DNA from: Clostridium thermobutyricum
GTDB lineage: Bacteria > Bacillota > Clostridia > Ch29
DNA length: 42,120 nt
Assembly (NCBI GenBank): GCA_016841565.1
Contig: JAENYX010000019.1
Location: 1 to 42,120 of the forward strand
Reading direction: 5' to 3'
Shown: positions 24,710 to 32,479 of the stretch, piece by piece
How the letters are laid out: every line of letters starts with the position of its first letter
How positions within the stretch are numbered: the first letter of the stretch is position 1
The notes under the pieces: generated by a model
Told to the model about the DNA's origin: nothing
Databases searched by the model: none
Seen by the model: only the letters and a program-made list of their open reading frames with translations
Program-made: the position numbers and the translations under genes

Positions 24710-24730
24710 GTGGTGGATCACAGATTACGG
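24710..24730 (-). repeat. Short heptad tract in reverse orientation (B)
   Basis: On the minus strand this reads CCGTAAT-CTGTGAT-CCACCAC, the same heptads seen on the plus strand at 32308-32349 (CCACCAA, CCGTGAT, CTGTAAT). It lies between the grdX stop and the MITE-like element. Confidence 0.55.
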
Positions 24731-24734
24731 GTAC

Positions 24735-24884
24735 TATATATAACATGCTTAAGACTTTACATCTCCTAACGCATCATCCTGAGCCAAGCGAAGGATCTTA
24801 TGTTTATCTTCTAGTCAGATTCTTCGGGCTCCGCTCTCTTAAATGACAGTAAAGGAATGTAATACTATTAATGCGTTGTATATA
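24735..24884. repeat. MITE/REP-like element, copy 1 (grdX-trxB gap)
   Basis: A 150-bp non-coding element. The left end TATATAACATGCTTAAGACT and the right end ...TATTAATGCGTTGTATATA are imperfect terminal inverted repeats, continuing inward as TTTACATCTCCTAAC against AAAGGAATGTAATA. The centre carries CATCCTGAG...GCGAAGGATC and GATTCTTCGGGCTC, an imperfect hairpin of the widespread kind with GTCATCCTGAGCGAAG ends. A second copy lies at 33889-34076. It has no transposase gene, so any movement would need one supplied elsewhere. Confidence 0.75.
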
Positions 24885-24924
24885 GGTATTAAGTGCAAGG
24901 TCACAGATGATGGATGCCTGTTTA

Positions 24925-24980
24925 CTACTGACTATCAGCTACGAGCTGCGATTTACAACCTAGAATCTGCCAACTACCAA
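24925..24980 (+). repeat. Degenerate 7-bp tandem repeat tract (C)
   Basis: Eight consecutive 7-base units: CTACTGA, CTATCAG, CTACGAG, CTGCGAT, TTACAAC, CTAGAAT, CTGCCAA, CTACCAA. The tract ends just before the trxB ribosome binding site. It makes up most of the gap between MITE copy 1 and trxB. Confidence 0.75.
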
Positions 24981-24998
24981 CAAAAAGGAGGGATATAT

Positions 24999-25925
24999 AT
25001 GGCGGACATATATGACATTATTATTATCGGCGGAGGCCCGGCCGGCCTTTCGGCAGGATTGTACGGCGCAAGAAGCAAAGCCAAAACGTTGATACTGGAA
25101 AAGGGTAAATGGGGCGGCCAGGCGGCCACCACCGAAGAACTGGAGAACTATCCCGGCTCAATAGAGCAGCCCACCGGACCTGAAATAACATCCAGGATGA
25201 AAAAGCAGGCCGAGGAATTTGGGGTCCAAACCAAGGCTGAGACGGTGATAAAGCTGGACCTGGGGGGTAAGATAAAGAAGATTGTTACCGAAAATGGAGA
25301 GTATCAGGCAAAGACGGTTATTATCGCAACCGGAGCCAAGCCGAGGTTATTGGGATGTCCCGGAGAGCTGGAACTGAGGGGTAAGGGAGTGTCCTACTGT
25401 GCCACCTGCGATGCGGATTTTTTCACCGATTTGCGGGTTGTGGTGGTAGGAGGCGGTGATTCGGCTATACAGGAAGCCCTGTATCTGACAAAGTTTGCCG
25501 AGAAGGTAACGGTAATCCACCGTCGAGATGAGCTTAGGGCGGCCAAATCCATCCAGGAAAAAGCCTTTGCAAATCCAAAGATTGATTTTATCCTGGACAG
25601 CGTTGTTTCCGAGATAAAAGGTGACGGTATAGTTGAGAAGGTGGTTGTGAAGAACGTAAAGACCAATGATACAAGCGAGGTTGAGACCGACGGTGTATTC
25701 ATGTTTGTTGGTTATGACCCTGTATCCGAGTTGGTGAAAGGGCTGGTAAACATGGACGCCAAGGGCTATATTATAACCGATGAGAACATGAGCACAAGCG
25801 TTGAGGGCGTATTTGCAGCAGGAGATGTCAGGGTTAAGAGCCTCAGACAGGTTGTTACAGCCGCCTCGGACGGCGCTATTGCCGCCGTCAGGGCAGAGCA
25901 TTACATAGCAGAAAAATTCGACTAA
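24999..25925 (+). CDS. trxB: Thioredoxin reductase (NADPH)
   Basis: A 308-residue FAD enzyme that passes electrons from NADPH to thioredoxin. It shows the FAD motif GGGPAGLSAGLYGAR (11-25), the redox pair Cys134 and Cys137 in YCATCDAD, the second nucleotide motif VVGGGDSAIQEA and the NADPH-binding VIHRRDELRA, and the closing AAGDVR. ATG at 24999 follows AAAGGAGGG; the open frame extends 52 codons upstream, but that part is repeat sequence. Within the grd operon it supplies thioredoxin for re-reducing GrdA. trxA follows 13 bases later. Confidence 0.97.
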   Translation: MADIYDIIIIGGGPAGLSAGLYGARSKAKTLILEKGKWGGQAATTEELENYPGSIEQPTGPEITSRMKKQAEEFGVQTKAETVIKLDLGGKIKKIVTENGEYQAKTVIIATGAKPRLLGCPGELELRGKGVSYCATCDADFFTDLRVVVVGGGDSAIQEALYLTKFAEKVTVIHRRDELRAAKSIQEKAFANPKIDFILDSVVSEIKGDGIVEKVVVKNVKTNDTSEVETDGVFMFVGYDPVSELVKGLVNMDAKGYIITDENMSTSVEGVFAAGDVRVKSLRQVVTAASDGAIAAVRAEHYIAEKFD

Positions 25926-25938
25926 AGGGGGTGAAAGG

Positions 25939-26256
25939 GTGCTGGAGATAAACGCTGAAAATTTCGAAACTGAAGTTAAGCAATCGGATAAGCCGGTCCT
26001 TTTGGATTTCTGGGGCACGAAATGCGAGCCCTGCAAGGCGTTGATGCCTTCGGTGGAAAAACTGGCCGGGAAATACGGTAACAAGATTAAGTTCTGCAAG
26101 CTCAATACCGCCGAAAACAGAAGACTGGCCATATCCCAGAAAGTATTGGGTTTACCCACAATAGCCATGTACAAGGGCGGGGAAAAGGTAGAAGAGCTTA
26201 CCCAGGATATGGCAACTGCCGACAATATTGAAGAAATGCTGAAGAGGTATGTCTAG
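25939..26256 (+). CDS. trxA: Thioredoxin with an atypical KCEPC active site
   Basis: A 105-residue thioredoxin. The active site reads GTKCEPCK with Cys29 and Cys32, where the normal site is WCGPC; the tryptophan is replaced by Lys28 and the glycine by Glu30. The cis-proline loop GLPTIAMYKGG is normal. It donates electrons to the glycine reductase selenoprotein GrdA. Altered thioredoxin active sites are known in glycine-reducing Clostridia. GTG at 25939 follows AAAGGGGGTG. It lies between trxB and grdE, as expected. Confidence 0.95.
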   Translation: MLEINAENFETEVKQSDKPVLLDFWGTKCEPCKALMPSVEKLAGKYGNKIKFCKLNTAENRRLAISQKVLGLPTIAMYKGGEKVEELTQDMATADNIEEMLKRYV

Positions 26257-26289
26257 CCGAAGGGCTGAAAATAAAGGGAGGTGAATATT

Positions 26290-27576
26290 TTGCGTCTGGA
26301 AGTTGGTTACATAAATATTAAGGATGTGCAATTTGGAAATGCAACAGAAGTAAAGAACTCGGTGCTATATGTGAACAAGCAGGAAATGCTTGACGCAATA
26401 GGCGGTGACCCAAGGCTTGAAAGCATAAATATCGACCTTGCAAAACCCGGTGAAGAGGTGAGGATAACTCCCGTAAAGGACGTTATCCAGCCCAGGGTTA
26501 AAGTGGAGGGACCCGGCGGGGTTTTTCCTGGGTTTGTCAGCAAGGTGGATAATGTGGGCAGCGGAAGAACCCATGTATTAAGAGGGGCAAACGTATTGAC
26601 AACGGGTAAGATAGTGGGTTTCCAGGAAGGCCTTATTGACATGACCGGACCGGGAGCCGACTACACACCATTCTCAAAGAGCTGCAACGTGGTGGCAGTC
26701 TGCGAGCCTGTCAAGGATTTGAAACAGCACCAGCACGAAGAGGCAGTGAGGATTGTTGGTTTCAAAGCAGCGGCATACCTCGCCGAAGCGGCACGAAACT
26801 TGAAGCCGGATGAGCTTAAGACATACGAGACCAAGCCTTTGCTGGAGCAGGTAAACGAGTTCAAAAATCTGCCGAAGGTGGCCTACGTGTACATGCTCCA
26901 GTCCCAGGGACTGCTCCATGATACCTATGTATACGGAGTGGACGCCAAACAGATTATACCGACATTGATCTATCCCACCGAGGTAATGGACGGTGCCATA
27001 GTAAGCGGTAATTGCGTTTCGGCCTGTGACAAGAACGCAACCTACCACCATATGAACAACCCCATTATACACGATCTCTATGAAAAGCACGGCAAGGAGT
27101 TAAACTTTGTCGGCGTGGTAATTACCAATGAGAACGTGTATCTGGCCGATAAGGAAAGGTCGTCCAACATGACCGCAAAGCTGGTTAAGATGATGGGAGT
27201 TGACGGCGTAATAATTTCGGAGGAGGGCTTTGGTAATCCCGATACCGACCTTATCATGAACTGCAAGAAGATTGAAAACGAGGGCATAAAGACGGTAATA
27301 GTGACCGATGAGTACGCAGGCAGGGACGGAGCTTCACAATCCCTTGCCGATGCCGATGCAAAGGCCGATGCCGTTGTTACGGCAGGTAATGCCAACGAAA
27401 TAATCAAACTGCCGCCAATGAAGAAGGTAATAGGCCATATTGAGCCTGTAGACGTCATAGCCGGCGGCTTCAAAGGCAGCCTTAAGGAAGACGGCAGCAT
27501 CGAAGCCGAATTGCAGATTATTACCGGTTCCACAAACGAGTTGGGCTACAACCGGCTGTCTGCAACAACGCTCTAG
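26290..27576 (+). CDS. grdE: Glycine reductase protein B, proprotein GrdE
   Basis: A 428-residue precursor of the two non-selenium subunits of glycine-specific protein B. With the TTG start at 26290 (GGGAGG eight bases upstream), the cleavage site SGNC falls at Asn241-Cys242, where the known GrdE precursor is cut and the cysteine turns into the pyruvoyl group that binds glycine as a Schiff base. A GTG at 26281 overlaps the ribosome site and would shift this numbering. [16 protein letters not shown] is the expected N-terminus. It works with GrdB, encoded two genes downstream. Confidence 0.95.
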   Translation: MRLEVGYINIKDVQFGNATEVKNSVLYVNKQEMLDAIGGDPRLESINIDLAKPGEEVRITPVKDVIQPRVKVEGPGGVFPGFVSKVDNVGSGRTHVLRGANVLTTGKIVGFQEGLIDMTGPGADYTPFSKSCNVVAVCEPVKDLKQHQHEEAVRIVGFKAAAYLAEAARNLKPDELKTYETKPLLEQVNEFKNLPKVAYVYMLQSQGLLHDTYVYGVDAKQIIPTLIYPTEVMDGAIVSGNCVSACDKNATYHHMNNPIIHDLYEKHGKELNFVGVVITNENVYLADKERSSNMTAKLVKMMGVDGVIISEEGFGNPDTDLIMNCKKIENEGIKTVIVTDEYAGRDGASQSLADADAKADAVVTAGNANEIIKLPPMKKVIGHIEPVDVIAGGFKGSLKEDGSIEAELQIITGSTNELGYNRLSATTL

Positions 27577-27611
27577 AAAACCCAATAATAATTAGAGAAA
27601 GGATGATAACG

Positions 27612-28076
27612 GTGTTTAAGGGCAAGAAGGTTATAATAATCGGCGACCGCGATGGTGTGCCGGGCCCTGCCATAGAGGAATGCGTGAAAAGCGCCGGGGC
27701 AGAAGTAATATTTTCTACAACCGAATGCTTTGTCTGAACAGCAGCAGGTGCTATGGACCTGGAAAACCAGCAGAGGGTGAAGGATGCAGCCGAGAAACAC
27801 GGTGCTGAGAACATAATCGTGGTACTGGGCGCGTCGGAGGCAGAAGCGGCAGGATTGGCTGCCGAGACAGTAACTGCCGGCGACCCCACCTATGCAGGTC
27901 CATTGGCTGGAGTCCAGTTGGGGCTCAAAGTTTATCACATGGTTGAACCGGAAGCTAAGGATGCGGTTGATGCAGACGTGTATGACGAGCAGGTAAGCAT
28001 GATGGAGATGGTGTTGGATGTTGACGCCATAGCAAAGGAAATGTCCTCCATCAGATCGCAGTACACCAAGTATTAG
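27612..28076 (+). CDS. grdA: Glycine reductase protein A, selenoprotein GrdA
   Basis: A 154-residue selenoprotein read through an in-frame TGA at 27735-27737. The site is [13 protein letters not shown], with selenocysteine at residue 42 and its redox partner cysteine three residues earlier. The frame continues open on both sides and the flanks match GrdA ([11 protein letters not shown] at the start; [18 protein letters not shown] near the end). I use GTG 27612, nine bases after AAAGG; ATG 27603 in the same frame is possible and would put Sec at 45. GrdA receives the carboxymethyl group from protein B and passes it to protein C. Ordinary gene callers would truncate it. Confidence 0.95.
27745..27761 (+). 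promoter_or_regulatory. Candidate SECIS hairpin of grdA
   Basis: CAGGT (27745-27749) pairs with ACCTG (27757-27761) around a 7-base loop GCTATGG, starting eight bases after the TGA. Bacterial SECIS elements sit directly 3' of the UGA and bind SelB. The stem is short, so this is only a candidate. Confidence 0.45.
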
Positions 28077-28112
28077 TAAAATAAATTTCCCTAAAAGAGA
28101 GGGGGAGAGAAA

Positions 28113-29420
28113 ATGAGCAAACTAAGGGTAGTGCATTATATAAACCAATTCTTTGCCGGCCTTGGAGGAGAGGAAAAAGCCCATGTAAGGCCGGAGGTAC
28201 GTGAGGGAAAGGTTGGACCCGGAGCAGCGCTGGAAGCCGCCCTGGGACAGGACGCCGGTATAGTTGCGACGATAGTATGCGGAGATTCCTATTACAATGA
28301 AAATCTGGATGAGGCAAGGAAGACCATTCTGGACATGATAAAACAGCAGAAGGCCGATTTGTTCATCGCAGGTCCGGCTTTTAACGCCGGCAGGTACGGA
28401 GTTGCATGCGGGGATATCTGCAAGGCGGTATCTCAGGAGTTGGGTATTCCGGTACTAACCGGTATGTATATAGAAAACCCCGGCGTAGACCTTTACCGAA
28501 AGGACGTAGATATAATAAAGACGGGCAATTCCGCTGCCGATATGCGTAATGCCGTTCCTGCCATGGCAAAGGTTGCACTGAAAATGGTGAAAGGCCAGGA
28601 GCTTAAAGGTCGGGAGGACGGACTGCTGGAGAAGGGAATAAGAAGAAATATGTACAGGGATGTCAGGGGCTCGCAAAGGGCGGTGGATATGCTGACAGCC
28701 AAACTGAGCGGCCGGTCCTATGAGACCGAATACCCCATGCCCAACTTTGACAGGGTGGATCCTAACCCGGCAATCAAGGATGTAGGCAAAGCCAAAATTG
28801 CTCTTGTTACATCAGGAGGAATAGTACCCAAGGGTAATCCGGACAATATTGAGGCTTCCAGTGCTTCAAAATACGGTAAATACGACATAAACGGAGTGAC
28901 CGACCTAACATCGGATAAATATCAGACCGCCCACGGCGGCTATGACCCGGTGTATGCCAACGATGACCCCGACAGAGTCCTTCCCGTTGATGTTTTGCGG
29001 GATATGGAAAAGGAAGGTGTTATCGGGCAGCTGCACAGGTATTACTATGCAACGGTGGGTAACGGCACCTCGGTGGGCAATGCAAAGGGTTTTGCCATGG
29101 AATTCGCAAAGGAACTTAAGGCCGACGGCGTGGATGCGGTTATACTCACATCCACATGAGGAACCTGTACCCGTTGCGGAGCAACGATGGTGAAAGAAAT
29201 TGAAAGAGCAGGCATTCCGGTTGTTCATGTATGTACGGTAGTTCCCATATCGTTGACGGTGGGAGCCAACAGGATAGTACCTGCCATTGCAATTCCGCAT
29301 CCGCTGGGCAACCCCAAGCTGGATAAGAATGAGGAGAAAGCTCTCAGGAGACAGCTTGTGGAGAAGTCCCTAAAGGCGCTGCAGACCGAAGTGGATGGCC
29401 AGACAGTTTTTGAAAGCTAG
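28113..29420 (+). CDS. grdB: Glycine reductase protein B, selenoprotein subunit GrdB
   Basis: A 435-residue selenoprotein. The TGA at 29157-29159 is read as selenocysteine 349 in LTSTUGTCTRCG, and the frame continues with ATMVKEIERAGIPVVHVCTVVPI to 29420. Length and Sec position agree with known GrdB. ATG at 28113 follows AGAGGGGGAG. Protein B (GrdE plus GrdB) splits the C-N bond of glycine, releasing ammonia and forming the carboxymethyl-selenoether that moves to GrdA. Read as an ordinary stop, the gene would appear as two pieces, 28113-29159 and 29187-29420. Confidence 0.95.
29172..29186 (+). promoter_or_regulatory. Candidate SECIS hairpin of grdB
   Basis: CGTTGC (29172-29177) pairs perfectly with GCAACG (29181-29186) around GGA, starting 12 bases after the TGA codon. 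Position and shape fit a bacterial SECIS that recruits SelB-tRNASec. Confidence 0.6.
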
Positions 29421-29438
29421 GGACCAATAGACCGACTA

Positions 29439-29464
29439 ATGGGTGATGCTATGGCATCACCCAT
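29439..29464 (+). other. Hairpin between grdB and grdC
   Basis: A perfect 11-bp stem, ATGGGTGATGC / GCATCACCCAT, with loop TATG, followed by a weak T-poor tail (TTGCTAAA). It lies 18 bases after the grdB stop and 22 bases before the grdC start. It could be an attenuator or an mRNA processing/stability signal within the operon; it is too T-poor for a full terminator. Confidence 0.75.
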
Positions 29465-29486
29465 TTGCTAAAATGGAGGTGGATAT

Positions 29487-31022
29487 ATGTTCGCTGTAGT
29501 TAAGGGAACAAGCTATATACTGGTGCATGCACCGGATATAACAATAAATAACGGATCTACCCAGACCATGGAGAGGGCGGCAAACCCCGATTCGGAGTAC
29601 CTGAAAAAAATAAAGTCACACCTTCGGAAATACCAGGACGTTGTTGCCTATCCTCCCAATCAGGTTTACATAGGGAACAAAAGCCCTGAGGACCTGTGGA
29701 CCATAAATGCTCCCTGGTACCAGAACGGTATCGACGGTGCCGACAGGTTTGGCAAAATGGGCGAAATAATGCCCCAGGATGAATTCTATGCTCTGATGAA
29801 GGTAGCCGACGCCTTCGACCTTGTAAAGCTGGAAAAGGCTTTCTCGGCGGCTATGCAAAAAAAACTGGCCGAACACCGGCTGTTGGGCCGGGAAATAGCC
29901 CAGAGGCTTGGCGAGGGTGTGGAACTTTCCGAGATAGAGGATCTTGTTAAAAACCACCACGCCGAAGGCATGTATATGGACGGCCGGCTGGCGGGGTGCG
30001 TAAAAAGGGCCCATGACAGGGATATTAACTTAAGTTCCCACGTAATGTTCGAAAATATAGTGACTAAGGCGTCGGGCATGCTGGCTCTTACCCACCTGAT
30101 TAAGCTTAACAATATTGACCCCAAGAGCATTGAATATGTAATAGAGTGTTCGGAGGAGGCTTGCGGCGATATAAATCAGAGAGGCGGCGGCAACTTTGCA
30201 AAGTCCATAGCCGAAATGGCGGGCTGCGTTAATGCTACCGGTTCGGATGTCAGGGGCTTTTGCGCTGCTCCAACGCATGCTCTTATCCAGGCAGCTGCCC
30301 TGGTCAAATCGGGGGTATACAAAAATGTCGCTATTGTGGCCGGCGGAGCGACAGCCAAGCTTGGAATGAACGGTAAGGACCATGTGGCCAAGGGACTGCC
30401 GGTACTTGAGGATGTGCTGGGCGGCTTTGCGGTGCTTATAGGACAAAACGATGGTATAAACCCGGTGCTCAGGACCGACCTGGTAGGATTCCATACCGTC
30501 GGGACGGGGTCATCGCCCCAGGCCGTAATAACGTCGTTGGTGATTGCGCCCCTTGAAAAGGGCGGGCTTAAGATTATAGATATAGACAAGTACTCGGTGG
30601 AAATGCAAAATCCCGAGATAACCGTACCGGCAGGTGCGGGGGATGTCCCGGCTGCAAATTATAAAATGATAGGTGCTCTGGGGGTTAAGCGTAATGAACT
30701 TCAAAGGGAAGAGCTTAACGAATTTGCCAAAAAACATGGCATGCCGGGCTTTGCTCCCACCCAGGGACATATACCTTCGGGGGTGCCGTTTTTGGGGCAC
30801 TGCAGGGAAATGATGCAAAAAGACTTGATACAAAGGGCAATGGTGGTGGGCAAGGGAAGCTTATTTCTCGGACGTATGACCAACCTGTTTGACGGTGTAT
30901 CCATGGTGGTGGAAAAGAACCCCGGCAAGGCTGCAGAGAAAACCGGGGTAAGCGAAGAGAAAATAAAGGCCATGATTGCTCAAAGCCTGAAGGAATTTGC
31001 AGCCCAGCTGCTGGCGGAATAG
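29487..31022 (+). CDS. grdC: Glycine reductase protein C, beta subunit GrdC
   Basis: A 511-residue protein of the thiolase/ketoacyl-synthase-like GrdC family. Features include ITINNGSTQTMERAANPDSE near the start, ECSEEACGDINQRGGGNFAK and ATGSDVRGFCAAPTHAL in the middle. GrdC and GrdD together form protein C, which takes the acetyl group from the carboxymethyl-selenoether of GrdA and releases acetyl phosphate, the ATP-yielding step. ATG at 29487 follows GGAGGTGG. Length is normal. grdD follows 12 bases later. Confidence 0.95.
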   Translation: MFAVVKGTSYILVHAPDITINNGSTQTMERAANPDSEYLKKIKSHLRKYQDVVAYPPNQVYIGNKSPEDLWTINAPWYQNGIDGADRFGKMGEIMPQDEFYALMKVADAFDLVKLEKAFSAAMQKKLAEHRLLGREIAQRLGEGVELSEIEDLVKNHHAEGMYMDGRLAGCVKRAHDRDINLSSHVMFENIVTKASGMLALTHLIKLNNIDPKSIEYVIECSEEACGDINQRGGGNFAKSIAEMAGCVNATGSDVRGFCAAPTHALIQAAALVKSGVYKNVAIVAGGATAKLGMNGKDHVAKGLPVLEDVLGGFAVLIGQNDGINPVLRTDLVGFHTVGTGSSPQAVITSLVIAPLEKGGLKIIDIDKYSVEMQNPEITVPAGAGDVPAANYKMIGALGVKRNELQREELNEFAKKHGMPGFAPTQGHIPSGVPFLGHCREMMQKDLIQRAMVVGKGSLFLGRMTNLFDGVSMVVEKNPGKAAEKTGVSEEKIKAMIAQSLKEFAAQLLAE

Positions 31023-31034
31023 GAGTGAGGGCAT

Positions 31035-32210
31035 TTGGATAGCCATGTAAAGAAAATAATTGGAAACGTGTTCAACCAGATGGCGGAAGGGTTGGAGACA
31101 GGTAGCTTTGCAGGGAGAATAAGGGTTGGCCTTACTACCCTGGGCAGCGAACTCGGGTCCGGGGAGCTCATTAAGGGCGCCGAGCAGGCGGCATCAAGAA
31201 ATGGCGGCCTGGAGGTGGTACTGATCGGCTCGGACCAGGGGAGCGGTTTAAAGACCATCCCTACCAAGGATGAAAAGGAAATGCACGACAAAATGGAAGA
31301 GATGCTGGATAGCGGTGAGATAGACTGCTGTGTTACAATGCACTACAATTTCCCCATAGGGGTTTCCACGGTGGGCAGGGTAATTACTCCGGGCACCGGA
31401 AAGGAAATGTACATTGCCACCACAACCGGTACCTCGGCGGTGGACAGGGTGGAGGCAATGGTCAGAAACGCAGTTTACGGCATGGCCTGTGCGAAGGCCA
31501 TGGGCAATCCCCGGCCAGCTCTTGGAATACTCAATGTGGATGGCGCAAGGCAGGCCGAGAGGATACTGCTTGAGCTGAAGGAAAAGGGTTATGAAATAGA
31601 CTTTGGGGAATCCAAGAGAACCGACGGCGGCCATGTAATGAGAGGAAACGACCTTTTAACCGGGACTCCGGATATTATGGTTACCGACACTCTGACCGGC
31701 AACATACTCATGAAGGTATTCTCCTCCTATACCACCGGAGGCAGCTATGAGTCCATGGGATATGGTTACGGACCCGGTGTGGGCGAGGGGTACTCCAGGA
31801 TAATACTGATACTTTCCAGGGCCTCGGGTGCTCCGGTGGTTGCCAATGCCATTGAATACGCAGCGGGGCTTGCCCGGGGGGGATTGGCCCGGATTGCAGA
31901 CCAGGAGGTAGAGGCTGCCAGACGGGCGGGGTTTGAGACGCTGCTTGCCGCAGCAAAGAAGGATCAACCCAGAGCCGAAGGTAAGGCAAGCGTACAGGCG
32001 CCGCCTAAAAAGGTGGTAACGGCATCCATATCCGGTATAGATATAATGGATCTGGACAGTGCCGTGGAGGCGCTGTGGAAGGGAAATATATACGCTGAGA
32101 CCGGAATGGGATGTACCGGACCGGTGGTTATGGTGGCCGAGGACGAGTTGGATGAGGCAAAGAGCCTTCTGGAGAAGGAAGGCTATGTAGCAAAAGAAGC
32201 AGGATGTTAA
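31035..32210 (+). CDS. grdD: Glycine reductase protein C, alpha subunit GrdD
   Basis: A 391-residue protein related to phosphate acyltransferases (PlsX-like). In the described GrdD the thiols Cys98 and Cys359 matter; here DCC places Cys98/Cys99, and ETGMGCTGP places Cys360, the predicted acetyl-thioester cysteine that is attacked by phosphate. TTG at 31035 follows AGGAGTGAGG. Together with GrdC it makes acetyl phosphate. It is the last gene of the grd operon and ends before the terminator at 32256. Confidence 0.95.
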   Translation: MDSHVKKIIGNVFNQMAEGLETGSFAGRIRVGLTTLGSELGSGELIKGAEQAASRNGGLEVVLIGSDQGSGLKTIPTKDEKEMHDKMEEMLDSGEIDCCVTMHYNFPIGVSTVGRVITPGTGKEMYIATTTGTSAVDRVEAMVRNAVYGMACAKAMGNPRPALGILNVDGARQAERILLELKEKGYEIDFGESKRTDGGHVMRGNDLLTGTPDIMVTDTLTGNILMKVFSSYTTGGSYESMGYGYGPGVGEGYSRIILILSRASGAPVVANAIEYAAGLARGGLARIADQEVEAARRAGFETLLAAAKKDQPRAEGKASVQAPPKKVVTASISGIDIMDLDSAVEALWKGNIYAETGMGCTGPVVMVAEDELDEAKSLLEKEGYVAKEAGC

Positions 32211-32255
32211 AAGAGAAGCTTCCCAATAAAAATAAGATTTAAGACAATTAATATA

Positions 32256-32298
32256 AGGCTTCATGATACGCTAGCGTTTCATGAAGCCTGTTTCTTTT
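32256..32298 (+). terminator. Terminator of the grd operon
   Basis: AGGCTTCATGA (32256-32266) pairs with TCATGAAGCCT (32279-32289), an 11-bp stem, followed by GTTTCTTTT. The loop itself contains the palindrome ACGCTAGCGT. Confidence 0.88.
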
Positions 32299-32300
32299 GC

Positions 32301-32356
32301 CTACGAACCACCAACTACCAACTACCAACCGTGATCTGTAATCTGTAATCTGAACC
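32301..32356 (+). repeat. Degenerate 7-bp tandem repeat tract (D)
   Basis: Eight consecutive 7-base units: CTACGAA, CCACCAA, CTACCAA, CTACCAA, CCGTGAT, CTGTAAT, CTGTAAT, CTGAACC. It directly follows the grd terminator. It shares exact heptamers with tract A (CTACGAA) and tract C (CTACCAA). Confidence 0.8.
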
Positions 32357-32387
32357 GTGCGGTGTGCCCCCATTCCTTTTAACACTA

Positions 32388-32415
32388 TTTGTGATTAACC
32401 AAGTTATGCTATAAT
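32388..32415 (+). promoter_or_regulatory. Promoter of rpoN
   Basis: TTTGTG (32388-32393), a 16-base spacer and a perfect TATAAT (32410-32415), 65 bases before rpoN. A second TATAAT lies at 32420. Confidence 0.6.
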
Positions 32416-32479
32416 ATTATATAATAGAAGGTGTAAAGGGGTTGTTTGCAGTACCAATCTGGTTTTGGGGGAGATCATT

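Noticed and set aside
24843..24998. N-terminal extension of trxB
   Set aside because: It is encoded by the MITE end and heptad tract C; the real start has AAAGGAGGG at 24985.
27603..27752. grdA as a pseudogene or frameshift because of the TGA
   Set aside because: The flanking frame, the CFVU motif and the operon context show that the TGA encodes selenocysteine.
29157..29420. grdB stop codon followed by a separate small gene at 29187
   Set aside because: The frame is continuous and the downstream part is the normal C-terminus of GrdB.
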